DNA of 64,000 nucleotides from Haliscomenobacter sp965225875 (GTDB lineage: Bacteria > Bacteroidota > Bacteroidia > Chitinophagales > Saprospiraceae), in the NCBI RefSeq assembly GCF_965225875.1, contig NZ_CBDDBS010000001.1:1-64000 (forward strand), given 5' to 3'. Both the position numbers and the translations under genes were made by a program. Position 1 is the first letter of the stretch. Each line of letters opens with the position of its first letter. A model generated the notes under the pieces. The model had not been told where the DNA came from. It saw nothing but the letters and a program-made list of their open reading frames with translations, and searched no databases. Shown here one piece after another: positions 1 to 9,850 of the stretch.

Positions 1-3000
1 GATGATGTCAGGGATGTATTTGCGGGTTTTTTCCAAACCTTCCTGGCCATTTTCAGCTTCAATCACTTCGTAGTCGGGGTGCAGACTGCGGCGGATGTAG
101 GTGCGGATATCGGCGTTATCTTCTACCACCAAGACCAATGGGTTGTCGGATTGGATGATTTCTTCCTGTGGGGTTTCAAGCAGTACGCCATTTTCATCGT
201 AAGGATAATGACCAGAATCCTCGGGATCGCGGTAATTGAGTCGAATGACCTCGGCCGGGAAGTGATCTTTGCCCAGTGGTAGTTTCACCACAAACACCGA
301 GCCACGATGGATCATACTGAAAGCCTCGATGGTTCCTTTGTGCAACTCCACAATACTTTTGGCCAGGGCCAGGCCGATTCCGGTTCCTTGCCTGCGACTG
401 CCGTGCTGGCTCGAACGGGCCCGGTAAAACTGTTCAAAAATATGGGGTAGTTCTTCAGCAGATATCCCGATCCCATCGTCTTCGAGGGAGAAAATCACTT
501 GTTTGCCATCACTCTCCAGCTTCATTTGAATGGTTCCTCCATCATCGCTGTATTTGAATGCGTTGGAAAGTAAGTTGAAGAGCACCTTTTCCAGGAGATC
601 GCGATCCACCCAGGCCCTCAGTTCGTCCACATTGGCGACAAAATTGAACTGGATGTTGCGGTGCCGCGCCAAATCGCGGAAGGCAATGGCGATGTTTTTG
701 AAAAAACGAACCAGGTCCATTTCCACCACCTCCAGATGCATCAGGCCTTCCTCAATTTTGCGAAACTCTAACAATTGATCGATCATTCCCTTCAATCGTT
801 CCGCATTCCGGTGCATCAGGGTGTACATCTCATGGGTGGAAGGGTCGGTCTGTTCACGCTTGAGCAGGTCTTCCAGGGGAGAAAACAGTAGGGTCAAAGG
901 GGTGCGGAGTTCGTGCGAGATGTTGGTAAAAAAATGGATTTTCATTTGCCCAAGCTCCTCCGTTTTTTCCCGTTTGAAGGTCTCCATTTTGACCTGATTC
1001 CGCAGTTTTTCCCGCAGCAGAATGCTCTGGCGGTACATCAGAATGGCAGCTGCAATCAATCCGGCATAAATGAGGTAAGCCCACCAGGTCAACCAAAAAG
1101 GAGGCAGAATGCGAATTTTGAGAACCGCGGGTTCTTTGGCCCAAAGTCCATCGTTGTTGGCAGCCTGGACTTCAAAGGTGTACCGCCCGGGAGATAAATT
1201 GCTGAAATGGGCAACTCGTTCCTTGGCCGTTGATGGAATCCATTCATCATTAAAGCCCAACAAGCGGAACTTGTATTGATTTTTATTGGGTTCCAAAAAG
1301 TGGATGGCTGCGAATTCAATGGAAAACAAATTCTCATTGTACCGCAAGACCAACTCGGGAGTAGATCCAATACTTTGCTGGAGAATCACCCGGTTGTGTA
1401 CCTTATCCCCTACCCCGATGGAGTGGTTGAAGAGGCGAAAATCGACCAGTTCTACGGTAGGTGCGATGGGGTTTTCCCGAATTTGGTGCGGTTGAAAATA
1501 CAAAACGCCACTATTGCTGCCAAAAAACACGTAGCGATCCTGGGTGTAGACGCTCACGTTGGAGTTGAAAAAATTGGAGGGCAGTCCGTCCTGGGTATCG
1601 AAAACCCGTGCGTAATCTTTTTTGCCTATTTCAGGTGAAAAGCGACTCACCCCCCGGGTGGAAGAAACCCAAAGGTGACCATTTTCATCCTCGGCCAGTG
1701 ATTGAATGATGTCGTCAGGGAGGCCATCGGCTTTGAAGTATTGCTTAAAGGTCCCTTTTTTTTGATTCCACAAATTAAGGCCATCCTCGGTGCCAATCCA
1801 GGTGCGGCCAAATAAATCTTTCCAATAACAATTGATAAAATTGCTGGAGATGGTGTTGGTTTGAGTAGGGTTATTCGTGGATTTGCGCAGGAGTTTTTGG
1901 GGAAAACCTTCTTTGTCCAACAACAATTCAAGTAAACCTCCTCCGCGCGTGCCTACACAAAGCACGTTTTCACCCGCTTCATTTTTGTATTCAAAAGTCA
2001 GGACAATCGGGAATTGGTCCAGATTCACACCACCTTTGATCTTGCGGTATACGTGGAAACTTTCTTTTGCCGGATCATGCCGGATGAGTCCACCCGCCCA
2101 GGAACCTATCCAAATCACTCCCCGGGCATCACCCCATACACTCATCAGGTAGTTGTGACTCAGGCCATTGGCTACTGTATATTGTTTGCGTTGAGCGGGG
2201 TTGTCCGCCTTAAATACGATGAGGCCCTCGCCACGAGTACCCGCCCAGATGTAGCCTTGTTTATCTGCGTACAAGGCATGGATAAAATCAGCCTGGCCGC
2301 CCAGGGAAATCAGCCGCGTGGTAACTTGTTCCTGATTGCGAATGATTTCAAAAATGCCTTGCCCAAAACTTCCAGCCCAAACCCGATTGTTGGCGTAGGC
2401 CATGCTGTTGATGCTCACATCTTCGGGGAAGTGAATAGAAGCAAAGGGATTGCGTTGAAAATTCATTTTCCCCACCCCTTTATTCGTACCTACCCAAATC
2501 TGGCCAACCCGATCTTCGCATAAAGTCAGCACCGTACTGGCATGGAGGGTGCCACTCTGTCTGGGGATATGAAAATAGCGTTTAAAAATCCCTTTCTCCG
2601 GGATGTAGTAATTCAAACCATAATCAGAGCCAATAAAAAAACCACCATCTCCATACTGGGAGGGAAAAACAATGCTGGTGGTTAAATTATTGGATAATCC
2701 ATTGGGTGAAGCCTGAATGTGCTGAATTTGATCATTGGCAAAATCCAAACGTTTGAGCCCATTCCGAGTGGCAATCCAAAAAAGGTTGTCTTTGCGGGGA
2801 TCTTCTACGATGTCGTAAACGTGGTTATGCGCGGGTACTTGACTGGCCTCAGCATTGGTGGGAACGACTTCCATTCGAGTGATGGAAAACCGCCCCTTGG
2901 TACTCAAAATACCCCGGTACACGCCGTAGGTTGTAGCAAACCAATAAGAGCCATCCCGCCCACGAATGGTTTTTGAAATTTCGGTATTGGCGATTGGTGA

Positions 3001-3495
3001 GTCTTCCTGCTGGGTAAAAGTATGGTCTTGATTCAATACACACAGGCCACGCGCTGTACCCACCCAGATTTTCCCTTGGTCATCCTGAAAGATGCTGCCT
3101 ACCTTATTGTCGAGTAGCGATTTTTTTTGATTAGGGTCGTGTTGGTATACTTTGAATTGCTCAGTGGTTCGATCCAAGCGATACAAACCGGTATTTTCAG
3201 TCCCCACCCACAGGTAGCCTTCCCGGTCTTCATACAATGCAATGATTTTTTCACCCTTGATTTCATCTGGTGAAGTGATGGTGAGTTTGAATTTTTTCAA
3301 ATTGTATCCATCGTAGCGGTACAAACCATTCCAGGTGCCGATCCACAAAAAACCTTGTTTGTCCTGGTACATGGCAGTGGCTGCCACGTTGGACACGACC
3401 ATGTCCTCCGGCAAACGACTAAAGGTAGGCTCTTGCGCTAATGCAATCCTTGCCGAAATCAACAGAAAAAGCAGCAAAACACCTATACGTTGCAT
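1..3495 (-). CDS. Hybrid two-component system sensor/regulator (HTCS), C-terminus beyond window
   Basis: One-protein signalling system that typically senses glycan fragments in the periplasm and controls neighbouring polysaccharide-use genes. Translation from the ATG at 3495 gives a signal peptide (hydrophobic run ending LAQE), then about 14 two-component-propeller repeats with WIGT/WVGT signatures (residues about 22-690), a Y_Y_Y immunoglobulin-like domain, one membrane helix (about 802-825), a histidine kinase with the H-box SHELRTP (His861) and N box NLLSNAFKYSDDGG, and the start of a receiver domain (VVEDNAD, about 1118 onward). The window ends a few codons before the expected phospho-acceptor Asp. 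The usual C-terminal AraC domain would lie outside. It follows the glycosidase gene by 46 bp on the same strand, so they are probably co-transcribed. The nutrient it senses is unknown. Confidence 0.93.
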   Translation of the reverse strand, partial: MQRIGVLLLFLLISARIALAQEPTFSRLPEDMVVSNVAATAMYQDKQGFLWIGTWNGLYRYDGYNLKKFKLTITSPDEIKGEKIIALYEDREGYLWVGTENTGLYRLDRTTEQFKVYQHDPNQKKSLLDNKVGSIFQDDQGKIWVGTARGLCVLNQDHTFTQQEDSPIANTEISKTIRGRDGSYWFATTYGVYRGILSTKGRFSITRMEVVPTNAEASQVPAHNHVYDIVEDPRKDNLFWIATRNGLKRLDFANDQIQHIQASPNGLSNNLTTSIVFPSQYGDGGFFIGSDYGLNYYIPEKGIFKRYFHIPRQSGTLHASTVLTLCEDRVGQIWVGTNKGVGKMNFQRNPFASIHFPEDVSINSMAYANNRVWAGSFGQGIFEIIRNQEQVTTRLISLGGQADFIHALYADKQGYIWAGTRGEGLIVFKADNPAQRKQYTVANGLSHNYLMSVWGDARGVIWIGSWAGGLIRHDPAKESFHVYRKIKGGVNLDQFPIVLTFEYKNEAGENVLCVGTRGGGLLELLLDKEGFPQKLLRKSTNNPTQTNTISSNFINCYWKDLFGRTWIGTEDGLNLWNQKKGTFKQYFKADGLPDDIIQSLAEDENGHLWVSSTRGVSRFSPEIGKKDYARVFDTQDGLPSNFFNSNVSVYTQDRYVFFGSNSGVLYFQPHQIRENPIAPTVELVDFRLFNHSIGVGDKVHNRVILQQSIGSTPELVLRYNENLFSIEFAAIHFLEPNKNQYKFRLLGFNDEWIPSTAKERVAHFSNLSPGRYTFEVQAANNDGLWAKEPAVLKIRILPPFWLTWWAYLIYAGLIAAAILMYRQSILLREKLRNQVKMETFKREKTEELGQMKIHFFTNISHELRTPLTLLFSPLEDLLKREQTDPSTHEMYTLMHRNAERLKGMIDQLLEFRKIEEGLMHLEVVEMDLVRFFKNIAIAFRDLARHRNIQFNFVANVDELRAWVDRDLLEKVLFNLLSNAFKYSDDGGTIQMKLESDGKQVIFSLEDDGIGISAEELPHIFEQFYRARSSQHGSRRQGTGIGLALAKSIVELHKGTIEAFSMIHRGSVFVVKLPLGKDHFPAEVIRLNYRDPEDSGHYPYDENGVLLETPQEEIIQSDNPLVLVVEDNADIRTYIRRSLHPDYEVIEAENGQEGLEKTRKYIPDII

Positions 3496-3541
3496 GATCG
3501 ACGATGTAGATTCAAAAAATACACAATGGGTAGCAAGCCTA

Positions 3542-5971
3542 CTACTGCGCTACAAACCGCACCACCGTAGCCCTCTCCCCTTGACTCAAGCGCAACAAGT
3601 ATGCACCTGGCATCAAACCCTCAGTAGGAATTGCCTCAATTTGCCCCATCGCATTGATGATTTTTTGGCTCATCAATTGGCCACTTACGTTGAACACATC
3701 AATCCGGTATTCACCATTGGGCAAATTGCGCGTATCCACCTGCAAAACCGCGCCAATGGCTACCGGGTTGGGGTAAATGTTGATGGAAACATCGAGGGAA
3801 ACTTCCAGGGTGGGAACAGTGCTGTCGTCTTTTTCAACGATGAAAGCCAAGTTCCATAAAAAATCGGGAACCCCAAAATTAAGTTTACCGCCCTGGGTTT
3901 TGAGCCCTTTAAGGGTAGTTGTCAAAGCTCCGGTAGTGCAATCATAAAAACTGACCTTGTAGGTGCCATCCACAATCTCATTCAGGGTCAGCCCTCCATT
4001 GATGATAGTAGAGGGAACGCCCTGATCGCGCACATAACGCCAGTTGTACTTGGCATTGTGTACCCAACCCGCAGCCATATCCCGATTGGCCGACTGCACG
4101 GCATATACGTTGTGGGGGGAAGTAGCAACACCTTCAATTTGATAAGCACCAATATTGATCCAATCCGTACCCAGATTGTCCACTTTGATGCGATGTGGGC
4201 CAGCTGGCACATCGATGCTAAAAGTGGTATTGACCGCGGCATTGGGATTGTCTTTGATCAATTTGTCGTCGAGGTAAATGGCAACCGAGGGGTTCTGACC
4301 CTTGCCACTGCCCGTCAACACTTTGAATTTTCCTCCTGAAGGCAAAAACACTTCAAAAGTGGGTGGATTGCGCAATTGGGTGTTGAATGACGAACCGTAC
4401 AGGAAACGGCCCAGGCGGGCATTGGCAGGGGTAATCGCCCCCGTTTCATCCACCACAATCTTATTGTCCGTAGCCTGTCCCCAGTCCGATACCGGGGCAA
4501 TGGAGAGTTCGCCACCGCCGCCCCCCGTACTGCGGGCACTGGCGGGTTTAAAATTGCCTTGCAACAAAGGAACTTTAGCCAGCACCTTGCTCAGAGGTGT
4601 AAACAAAGGATACAAATTGCGGGGCTCCACATAACTATCCCACCACCAGGTAGCTGCCGCCCCCAAGGCACCAGAAAAAGCCGAAGCCCACATGGTATTG
4701 TGGATGTGGATGCCATTGGGGTCGATGTTTGACAAGCCTTCGCCGCCTACGCTGATGCCAAATTCACCACCGTAAGTTGGTTTCCCAAAAGCACTCAAGT
4801 TATCCAGGCCTTTGCCGGACACTGCTTTTTCAATATTGTCTACTTCAGCATAGAGGTGATTTTGGGTAAAATCCATCGAGCTCAAACGCCACAATTCAGG
4901 GTCTTCTTCGCCGCCGTAACTGGTTGTGACGAGGTGTTTGCGGGCATCCAATTTTTTGAGGTATTGGCCCATTTCATCGTGCCAGGTGCGCACCGCATCG
5001 CGCACCGAAGGTGTGGTAAACTGATCGGTAAAACTCACTTCGTTGAACAGCTCCCAGGCCATCACATTGGTGCTAAAGCCCCAACGTGCCACGATATAAC
5101 GCAGGCGGTTTTTGTGCAAGTTCTTTGCGGCAGGAAGGTCAAAAAAATTCCAGGTTTGGGCACAAGGGCCACCATTGGCAGCATTGTAGGGGTTTTCACT
5201 CCAGTTGGGATTCACGTTGGAGGAAACCTGGCCATGGTGATTGATGCAAAACATCATGTAAATCCCCTGACGGGCGCATTCTTCCAGCATCCAGTCGATG
5301 TACCAGGCGTTGTTTTGGCGGTAACGTTTCAGACCTTCATAACCATTGCCATTGCGCCACTCGATGCCCAGCCCCCAATGCGCTAGCCAGAGCCGCATAA
5401 AGTTGGACTGGGCAGTGCCCATCGAACCCAGCCATTTTTTATAATCCAGGTAGGCATTGCTGCGCTGCCAACATAGGTTCTGGCCAACTGGGATGTAAGG
5501 CGCTCCACTGTCGAAAGAAAGGTAGTTGGTGCTGTTTTTGCGCACAAATCCAGGATTGCTGGAGTCAGTACATTCAAAACTGCCATTGACGGCCGGACTT
5601 TCGCCAGCCGCTGTTTTGACTTTTAGGCTAAAACTCCAGGTACCCGTTTCGGTAGGTGCAAAACGAATGCGAAAGCCGGCATTGTTTGCCGCACTAAGGC
5701 TTCCTGTGCTGGTATTGAGGCTGAAATCCTGCATGTAAAAACCATCTACGGTATCTTTTTTGCCGCTGGGTGCTACAAAAATACCACTCAGTGCAATTTG
5801 ATCGTAATCGTAGGGATTGGAAAACGTTGCGCTAAGGTCGACCTGCGCTTCAAATTTTTGAAACTTGCCCACACTGTTGCTCAGCGGGTTGATGCTGTTG
5901 ATGGTAGGTACTTGAGCACCAAGAAACATGGAGGTCAGAATCATGAAAGCTAATGTAAATATTCCTTTCAT
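3542..5971 (-). CDS. Secreted glycoside hydrolase-like protein with DUF5060 domain and T9SS tail
   Basis: Probable exported carbohydrate-active enzyme. The 809-residue product has a signal peptide (to about residue 19), an N-terminal Ig-like DUF5060 region (about 35-125), and a TIM-barrel of the GH5/clan-A type (about 145-465). WELFNEV (Glu311, candidate acid/base) and YGGEFG (Glu403, candidate nucleophile) sit at the ends of predicted barrel strands 4 and 7. A beta-rich, putative collagen-binding-like region follows. The last ~80 residues (starting near INIYPNPV) form a type IX secretion sorting domain, so the protein is likely released or anchored at the cell surface. The substrate cannot be read from sequence. 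It lies directly upstream of the HTCS gene, which fits a glycan-response pair. The start fits the signal peptide. Confidence 0.85.
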   Translation of the reverse strand: MKGIFTLAFMILTSMFLGAQVPTINSINPLSNSVGKFQKFEAQVDLSATFSNPYDYDQIALSGIFVAPSGKKDTVDGFYMQDFSLNTSTGSLSAANNAGFRIRFAPTETGTWSFSLKVKTAAGESPAVNGSFECTDSSNPGFVRKNSTNYLSFDSGAPYIPVGQNLCWQRSNAYLDYKKWLGSMGTAQSNFMRLWLAHWGLGIEWRNGNGYEGLKRYRQNNAWYIDWMLEECARQGIYMMFCINHHGQVSSNVNPNWSENPYNAANGGPCAQTWNFFDLPAAKNLHKNRLRYIVARWGFSTNVMAWELFNEVSFTDQFTTPSVRDAVRTWHDEMGQYLKKLDARKHLVTTSYGGEEDPELWRLSSMDFTQNHLYAEVDNIEKAVSGKGLDNLSAFGKPTYGGEFGISVGGEGLSNIDPNGIHIHNTMWASAFSGALGAAATWWWDSYVEPRNLYPLFTPLSKVLAKVPLLQGNFKPASARSTGGGGGELSIAPVSDWGQATDNKIVVDETGAITPANARLGRFLYGSSFNTQLRNPPTFEVFLPSGGKFKVLTGSGKGQNPSVAIYLDDKLIKDNPNAAVNTTFSIDVPAGPHRIKVDNLGTDWINIGAYQIEGVATSPHNVYAVQSANRDMAAGWVHNAKYNWRYVRDQGVPSTIINGGLTLNEIVDGTYKVSFYDCTTGALTTTLKGLKTQGGKLNFGVPDFLWNLAFIVEKDDSTVPTLEVSLDVSINIYPNPVAIGAVLQVDTRNLPNGEYRIDVFNVSGQLMSQKIINAMGQIEAIPTEGLMPGAYLLRLSQGERATVVRFVAQ

Positions 5972-6035
5972 AAGCAGTGGAGCTTTTTGCGATCTTTAAG
6001 CTTAGTAACCCAGAAAAATTAACTTTCCGATTTGG

Positions 6036-6088
6036 CTTTTGAATAGGAAGTCGAACGCTTCATTTCAAGTAAGCTTCCTATTCAAAAG
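6036..6088. repeat. 15-bp perfect inverted repeat in divergent intergenic region
   Basis: Arms at 6036-6050 (CTTTTGAATAGGAAG) and 6074-6088 are exact reverse complements with a 23-nt spacer. The repeat lies between the glycosidase (starting leftward at 5971) and the TPR protein (starting rightward at 6322), so it is upstream of both. It could be a regulator-binding dyad or a 5'-leader hairpin of the leftward transcript. It is not at a gene end, so a terminator role is less likely. Confidence 0.55.
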
Positions 6089-6141
6089 GCTCAAAAAAAT
6101 CGGGAAGTAATTTTTTGCGTCATATTTGGTGTTAATCTGGG

Positions 6142-6149
6142 CAAAGATA
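6142..6149 (-). promoter_or_regulatory. Candidate -7 box (TATCTTTG) for the glycosidase-HTCS unit
   Basis: Reading leftward, TATCTTTG matches the Bacteroidota -7 consensus TAnnTTTG, about 170 nt before the glycosidase ATG. No TTTG is seen at the expected -33 distance, so the assignment is tentative. The 6036-6088 inverted repeat would lie in the resulting 5' leader. Confidence 0.4.
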
Positions 6150-6321
6150 GCAGTCGGTACTGTTTTTGCGCAGGGGGGATGTTGCAAGGATGAGGGGGAA
6201 ATGGAACATAATGGTTTCTAGGTGTGATTTTCCCTCACTTTTTGGTTTACAACAGAAACCCCACTATTTTTGGCCCGCTTCAATTCAAATCTATTTTTAT
6301 AAAAAACAATACCCGAACGGA

Positions 6322-8529
6322 ATGCAAGTGAAACGAATCCTGCTTTTATTGTGCCTTTTCCTGGGGCTATGCTGTGAAACCCTTCAAGCTCAGTTGAATG
6401 ATTACACTTACCGCTTTGATCTGGCCCAACAAGCGTTGAAGGCACAACGGTATGACGAAGCTTTGCTCACGATCATGCAAGCAGAATATTCCACCGGGGC
6501 TAATCGGGTTGTATGTCAACGTTTTGCTAGAGAAATATTGGAACTTAAGGCTAAATATTGGCTACAAAACAATGGCCCTTTGCTCCCTTTAGAGCATTAT
6601 CTCAAACCTCCCGCCGATCTGAAAGCGAAAGAGGAGGTCGAATTATTTGCCAATAAACTCACCGCTCGATTACTAAGTAGCTTATATGTACAAGGGTATG
6701 GCGAAAAACAGTTGGCTTTGGCCAAATATGTTTGCGCTATAACCAAAAACCGAAACGTCCCTGCATTTGAATTGCGAAGTCGTTGGTTAGCTTCCAAGTC
6801 TAGTTACATTGGGTTGTACAATTCCATTAAACTCAAAGATCACAATCAATTTCATGCCCAATTTCAGCCTGGCCCTTACCCGATTGTATTTTATGCGGTG
6901 AAGGATAAGGTCAGGGCAATTGATTTCAAAAACGCTTTTCGTGATGATACCAGTTCGGTTCCTAAAGATTTACGCTCCGCTCCACAAATTCAGCACTTAT
7001 CCTTTTCTTCTTGGGGTAAGCTGTTGGTAGTTGACCGCACTAACACTGTAAAAATGTACACCATTGAGCAACTGGAAGAACCGGGTATCGTTTTACCCAC
7101 TCAAGGAAAGGTAGACTGGGCATCATTTTTATCAGAAAAAACCTATATTACCACTACACAAGATCACCCTGGGCAAGTCGATTTTTATCACCTAAATTCA
7201 GCTGGCACCTGGACATTTCAGAAGAGCATAACGCTAAGTTCAAAACCTTCCGATCCAATTAGGCTGGTCGTTAAATCGGAACATTTTTTGGCCTGGGGCA
7301 AAGATCACATTGCCCAGGTATTTAACGAAGCCGGCATTGAAATCAATCGTGTGCACCTTTCTGTACCAATTCTAAATGCTACACTTTCAAATGATGGTGC
7401 CAAAATTGCCCTTCAGCTCAAAGCTGGTTCGGTTTATCTATTTGACAACAAAGGGATGCTCCAGGATAGTTTAAAAACCTTTTCCTCAACAGCGATATTT
7501 AGTGGTTTGGCTTTTTCTCCTGATGGTAGATTTCTGGTGGCAGGCACTACAGGCGAAGTATTCGCTTGGGATCTTTATCATAGCGTCCAAAGCCCTTATC
7601 CTTTCACTACTTGGCCTGGACAAGAAGAGTATGACACGATGGGGAATATTGTCTTTTCCCCCAATGGTAAAAAATTATTTTGGTTAGATGAATCCGGTAC
7701 TTTTTACTGGACTGATTTTGTAACGCCTGATCTTGACTTCTCAAAAGAAATCCAGGCATTGCCCTTTAAAAGTATCCTGGCAAACGGATTTATGGAGGAA
7801 AGCGACTGTTTTTGTACTCAAGATAATTCTATCCTAAGAGAATGCGCCAAGTGGTTCAAGGATAAAGCCCGATCCAATAATCTCCATACTATGAATGGGA
7901 AGTTTAACCTATTGCATGCCAATTTCTTTGCAGAAAGAGCAATTCAGGCATCTCCAACACGAAAAAACTCCGCTTTAGCAGCCGAAATCAGGCAAGGTAT
8001 AGCAAACATTGACAACTATTTTAGTGGTCGCTACTTTCCTGGCCCACCACTACCAGTTCAAGACGTTATGATTATGGATTCATCATACGTGGCTAAAGGG
8101 GAAGATAACTACGCGGAACTCATCAACAATCTGACTTTAGTTACCCGAAAAGGTGAACTTGATGCCTCTACGCGCCAAAACATTGCAATTTCTTTTTTTG
8201 ATTTAGCTTGGCTTCGATTGTACAAGCATGATTATCAGGGAGCAATAGTTGCAGCCCAACAAGGACAAAAAACAGACCCTACAATAGCATGGGGAGTCTC
8301 CCATCTTGCTTTGGCATATCTTTTAAATGGAGAGTGGCCAAAAGCGGAGAAAATTTATTCACAGTGGCAGCATGTTCGTTGGGAAAATAGTGGAAGTGGC
8401 GATTCAAGAAAATACGCATTTTTAAGTGAGTATTTTGCGGAAGATCTACGCATTTTGGAAATGCACAACTTTAAACATCCCGATTTTGCTAAACTTAGGC
8501 AATTGTTGGGTTTAGGAAAAAATGATTAG
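6322..8529 (+). CDS. Exported beta-propeller (WD40-like) and TPR-like protein
   Basis: No specific function recognised. From the ATG at 6322 the 735-residue product starts with a clear signal peptide (MQVKRILLLLCLFLGLCCETLQAQ region). This start is preferred to the in-frame ATG at 6166, which would add 52 residues without family character. After a helical N-terminus (about 25-180) the middle has repeated beta-blade motifs of WD40 type (LAFSPDGRFLVAG, VFSPNGKKLFW). The C-terminus has TPR-like helices (HDYQGAIVAAQQGQKTDPTIAWG). This combination is common in periplasmic scaffold proteins of Bacteroidota. The gene stands alone; the next gene begins 43 bp downstream and may be co-transcribed. Confidence 0.75.
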   Translation: MQVKRILLLLCLFLGLCCETLQAQLNDYTYRFDLAQQALKAQRYDEALLTIMQAEYSTGANRVVCQRFAREILELKAKYWLQNNGPLLPLEHYLKPPADLKAKEEVELFANKLTARLLSSLYVQGYGEKQLALAKYVCAITKNRNVPAFELRSRWLASKSSYIGLYNSIKLKDHNQFHAQFQPGPYPIVFYAVKDKVRAIDFKNAFRDDTSSVPKDLRSAPQIQHLSFSSWGKLLVVDRTNTVKMYTIEQLEEPGIVLPTQGKVDWASFLSEKTYITTTQDHPGQVDFYHLNSAGTWTFQKSITLSSKPSDPIRLVVKSEHFLAWGKDHIAQVFNEAGIEINRVHLSVPILNATLSNDGAKIALQLKAGSVYLFDNKGMLQDSLKTFSSTAIFSGLAFSPDGRFLVAGTTGEVFAWDLYHSVQSPYPFTTWPGQEEYDTMGNIVFSPNGKKLFWLDESGTFYWTDFVTPDLDFSKEIQALPFKSILANGFMEESDCFCTQDNSILRECAKWFKDKARSNNLHTMNGKFNLLHANFFAERAIQASPTRKNSALAAEIRQGIANIDNYFSGRYFPGPPLPVQDVMIMDSSYVAKGEDNYAELINNLTLVTRKGELDASTRQNIAISFFDLAWLRLYKHDYQGAIVAAQQGQKTDPTIAWGVSHLALAYLLNGEWPKAEKIYSQWQHVRWENSGSGDSRKYAFLSEYFAEDLRILEMHNFKHPDFAKLRQLLGLGKND

Positions 8530-8571
8530 TTGGTTTTTCCTTATTTTTGATTTTAGTCATAACTGATAAAC

Positions 8572-9714
8572 ATGCGTATTCACCACTATCTTTTCTTGAT
8601 TTTTCTTGTTTGGAGCTGCCAACCAGCATCCTCCCCAAAAACCAACGAAGTCCCCCCGATCACCGCCGAAGAGCACTGCTACTCCGGTGCTTCACCCTAT
8701 GGCACCCATTCAGATTTTCTCATTGCTGATTTTCTGAAGGCCATCGACAACATCAAACCTGATCCCGCTATGGCCAAAAGCCTGGATGGCATGGTTGAAG
8801 TCAAAGGCGGAGAATTCGACATGGGTGGCGACAATGAACAAGCACGCGCCGATGAATTTCCCAAACACCCGGTAGCAGTCCAGGATTTTTGGATGGACGC
8901 CACGGAGGTTACCAATGCCCAGTTTCAAAAATTTGTAGAAGCTACGGGTTACATCACGGTTGCTGAGCGAGCTATTGATTTGGAAGAACTGAAAAAACAG
9001 GTCCCCCCAGGCACTGAATTGCCCAGCCCGGAAGAATTGCAGCCTTTTTCCTTGGTCTTTAAGTCCCCCAGCAGCGGCAACTTACAAACCCTGGGGCCCG
9101 GTGATTGGTGGCAGATGGTCAAAGGGGCCAGTTGGCAGCACCCACAGGGGCCAGCATCGAATCTTAAAGGCAAGGAAAATTTCCCGGTGGTACACGTTTG
9201 TTGGTACGACGCAGTGGCTTATTGCAAATGGGCAGGCAAACGACTGCCCAGCGAAGCAGAATGGGAGTACGCGGCCCGTGCCGGGGAAAGCAGCAGCATT
9301 TACCCCTGGGGGGCAGCGCCGGTCAGCGTAAAAATGGCCAATTTTTTCCAGGGCGAATTCCCGGTCAAACAAATCAACGAGGATGGTTTTTTACGGGTAG
9401 CTCCCGTCAAATCTTTCCCGGCCAATGCCTTGGGATTGTACGACATGGCAGGAAACGTCTGGGAGTGGTGTGCCGATTGGTACCGCCCGGATTATTACGC
9501 ACAAAAAACACAATTGCTGCGGAACCCGCAAGGCCCAGCTGATAGTTATGATCCTGATGAACCCAGCACACCTAAAAAAGTAGTCCGCGGCGGATCCTTC
9601 CTCTGCAACGACACCTATTGCTCTGGCTATCGGGTAGCTGCGCGGATGAAAACCAGCCCGGATACGGGTTTGGAACATACGGGGTTTAGGTGTGTAAGGG
9701 ATAAAAAACAATGA
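8572..9714 (+). CDS. Formylglycine-generating enzyme family lipoprotein with both catalytic cysteines
   Basis: Member of the SUMF1/FGE fold, which in true FGEs oxidises a sulfatase cysteine to formylglycine with copper and oxygen. The protein has a lipoprotein signal (VWSC, Cys16), the N-terminal GGEFDMGGD and DATEVTNAQF motifs, RLPSEAEWEYAAR, GNVWEWCADW, and a C-terminal RGGSFLCNDTYCSGYR block. Cys345 and Cys350 match the spacing of the two copper-binding active-site cysteines of human FGE; many bacterial FGE-fold paralogues lack them. The expected GFRC ending is present. It is probably lipid-anchored and extracytoplasmic. No sulfatase gene is in the window, so its client is elsewhere. A TATTTTTG -7-like box at 8542-8549 precedes it. 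Confidence 0.88.
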   Translation: MRIHHYLFLIFLVWSCQPASSPKTNEVPPITAEEHCYSGASPYGTHSDFLIADFLKAIDNIKPDPAMAKSLDGMVEVKGGEFDMGGDNEQARADEFPKHPVAVQDFWMDATEVTNAQFQKFVEATGYITVAERAIDLEELKKQVPPGTELPSPEELQPFSLVFKSPSSGNLQTLGPGDWWQMVKGASWQHPQGPASNLKGKENFPVVHVCWYDAVAYCKWAGKRLPSEAEWEYAARAGESSSIYPWGAAPVSVKMANFFQGEFPVKQINEDGFLRVAPVKSFPANALGLYDMAGNVWEWCADWYRPDYYAQKTQLLRNPQGPADSYDPDEPSTPKKVVRGGSFLCNDTYCSGYRVAARMKTSPDTGLEHTGFRCVRDKKQ

Positions 9715-9718
9715 TTTA

Positions 9719-9839
9719 GTTGAGGGAAGTTGAGAGAGGTTGAGTAAGGTTGAGGCTACCGCAGCGTTTTTGACAAAGTTCTTGTCTAAGAGGCTGCGAC
9801 AGCCTCAACCTTACTCAACTTCCCTCAACCTCCTCTAAC
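9719..9839. repeat. Family A word-repeat palindrome (TTGAGG words, GGCTACCGCAGCG core)
   Basis: The left arm (9719-9757) is an imperfect tandem repeat of a ~10-bp word GTTGAGNAAG. The right arm (9801-9839) is its reverse complement, with 19 bases exact next to the loop and then slipped by a repeat unit. Inside is the core GGCTACCGCAG, paired with CTGCGACAGCC (9/11). It begins 5 nt after the FGE gene and ends 11 nt before the DinB-like gene, so it probably acts as a terminator or 3'-end stabiliser. See also 21032-21131 and 31151-31250, which share the core. Confidence 0.8.
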
Positions 9840-9850
9840 CGCTAACACTC

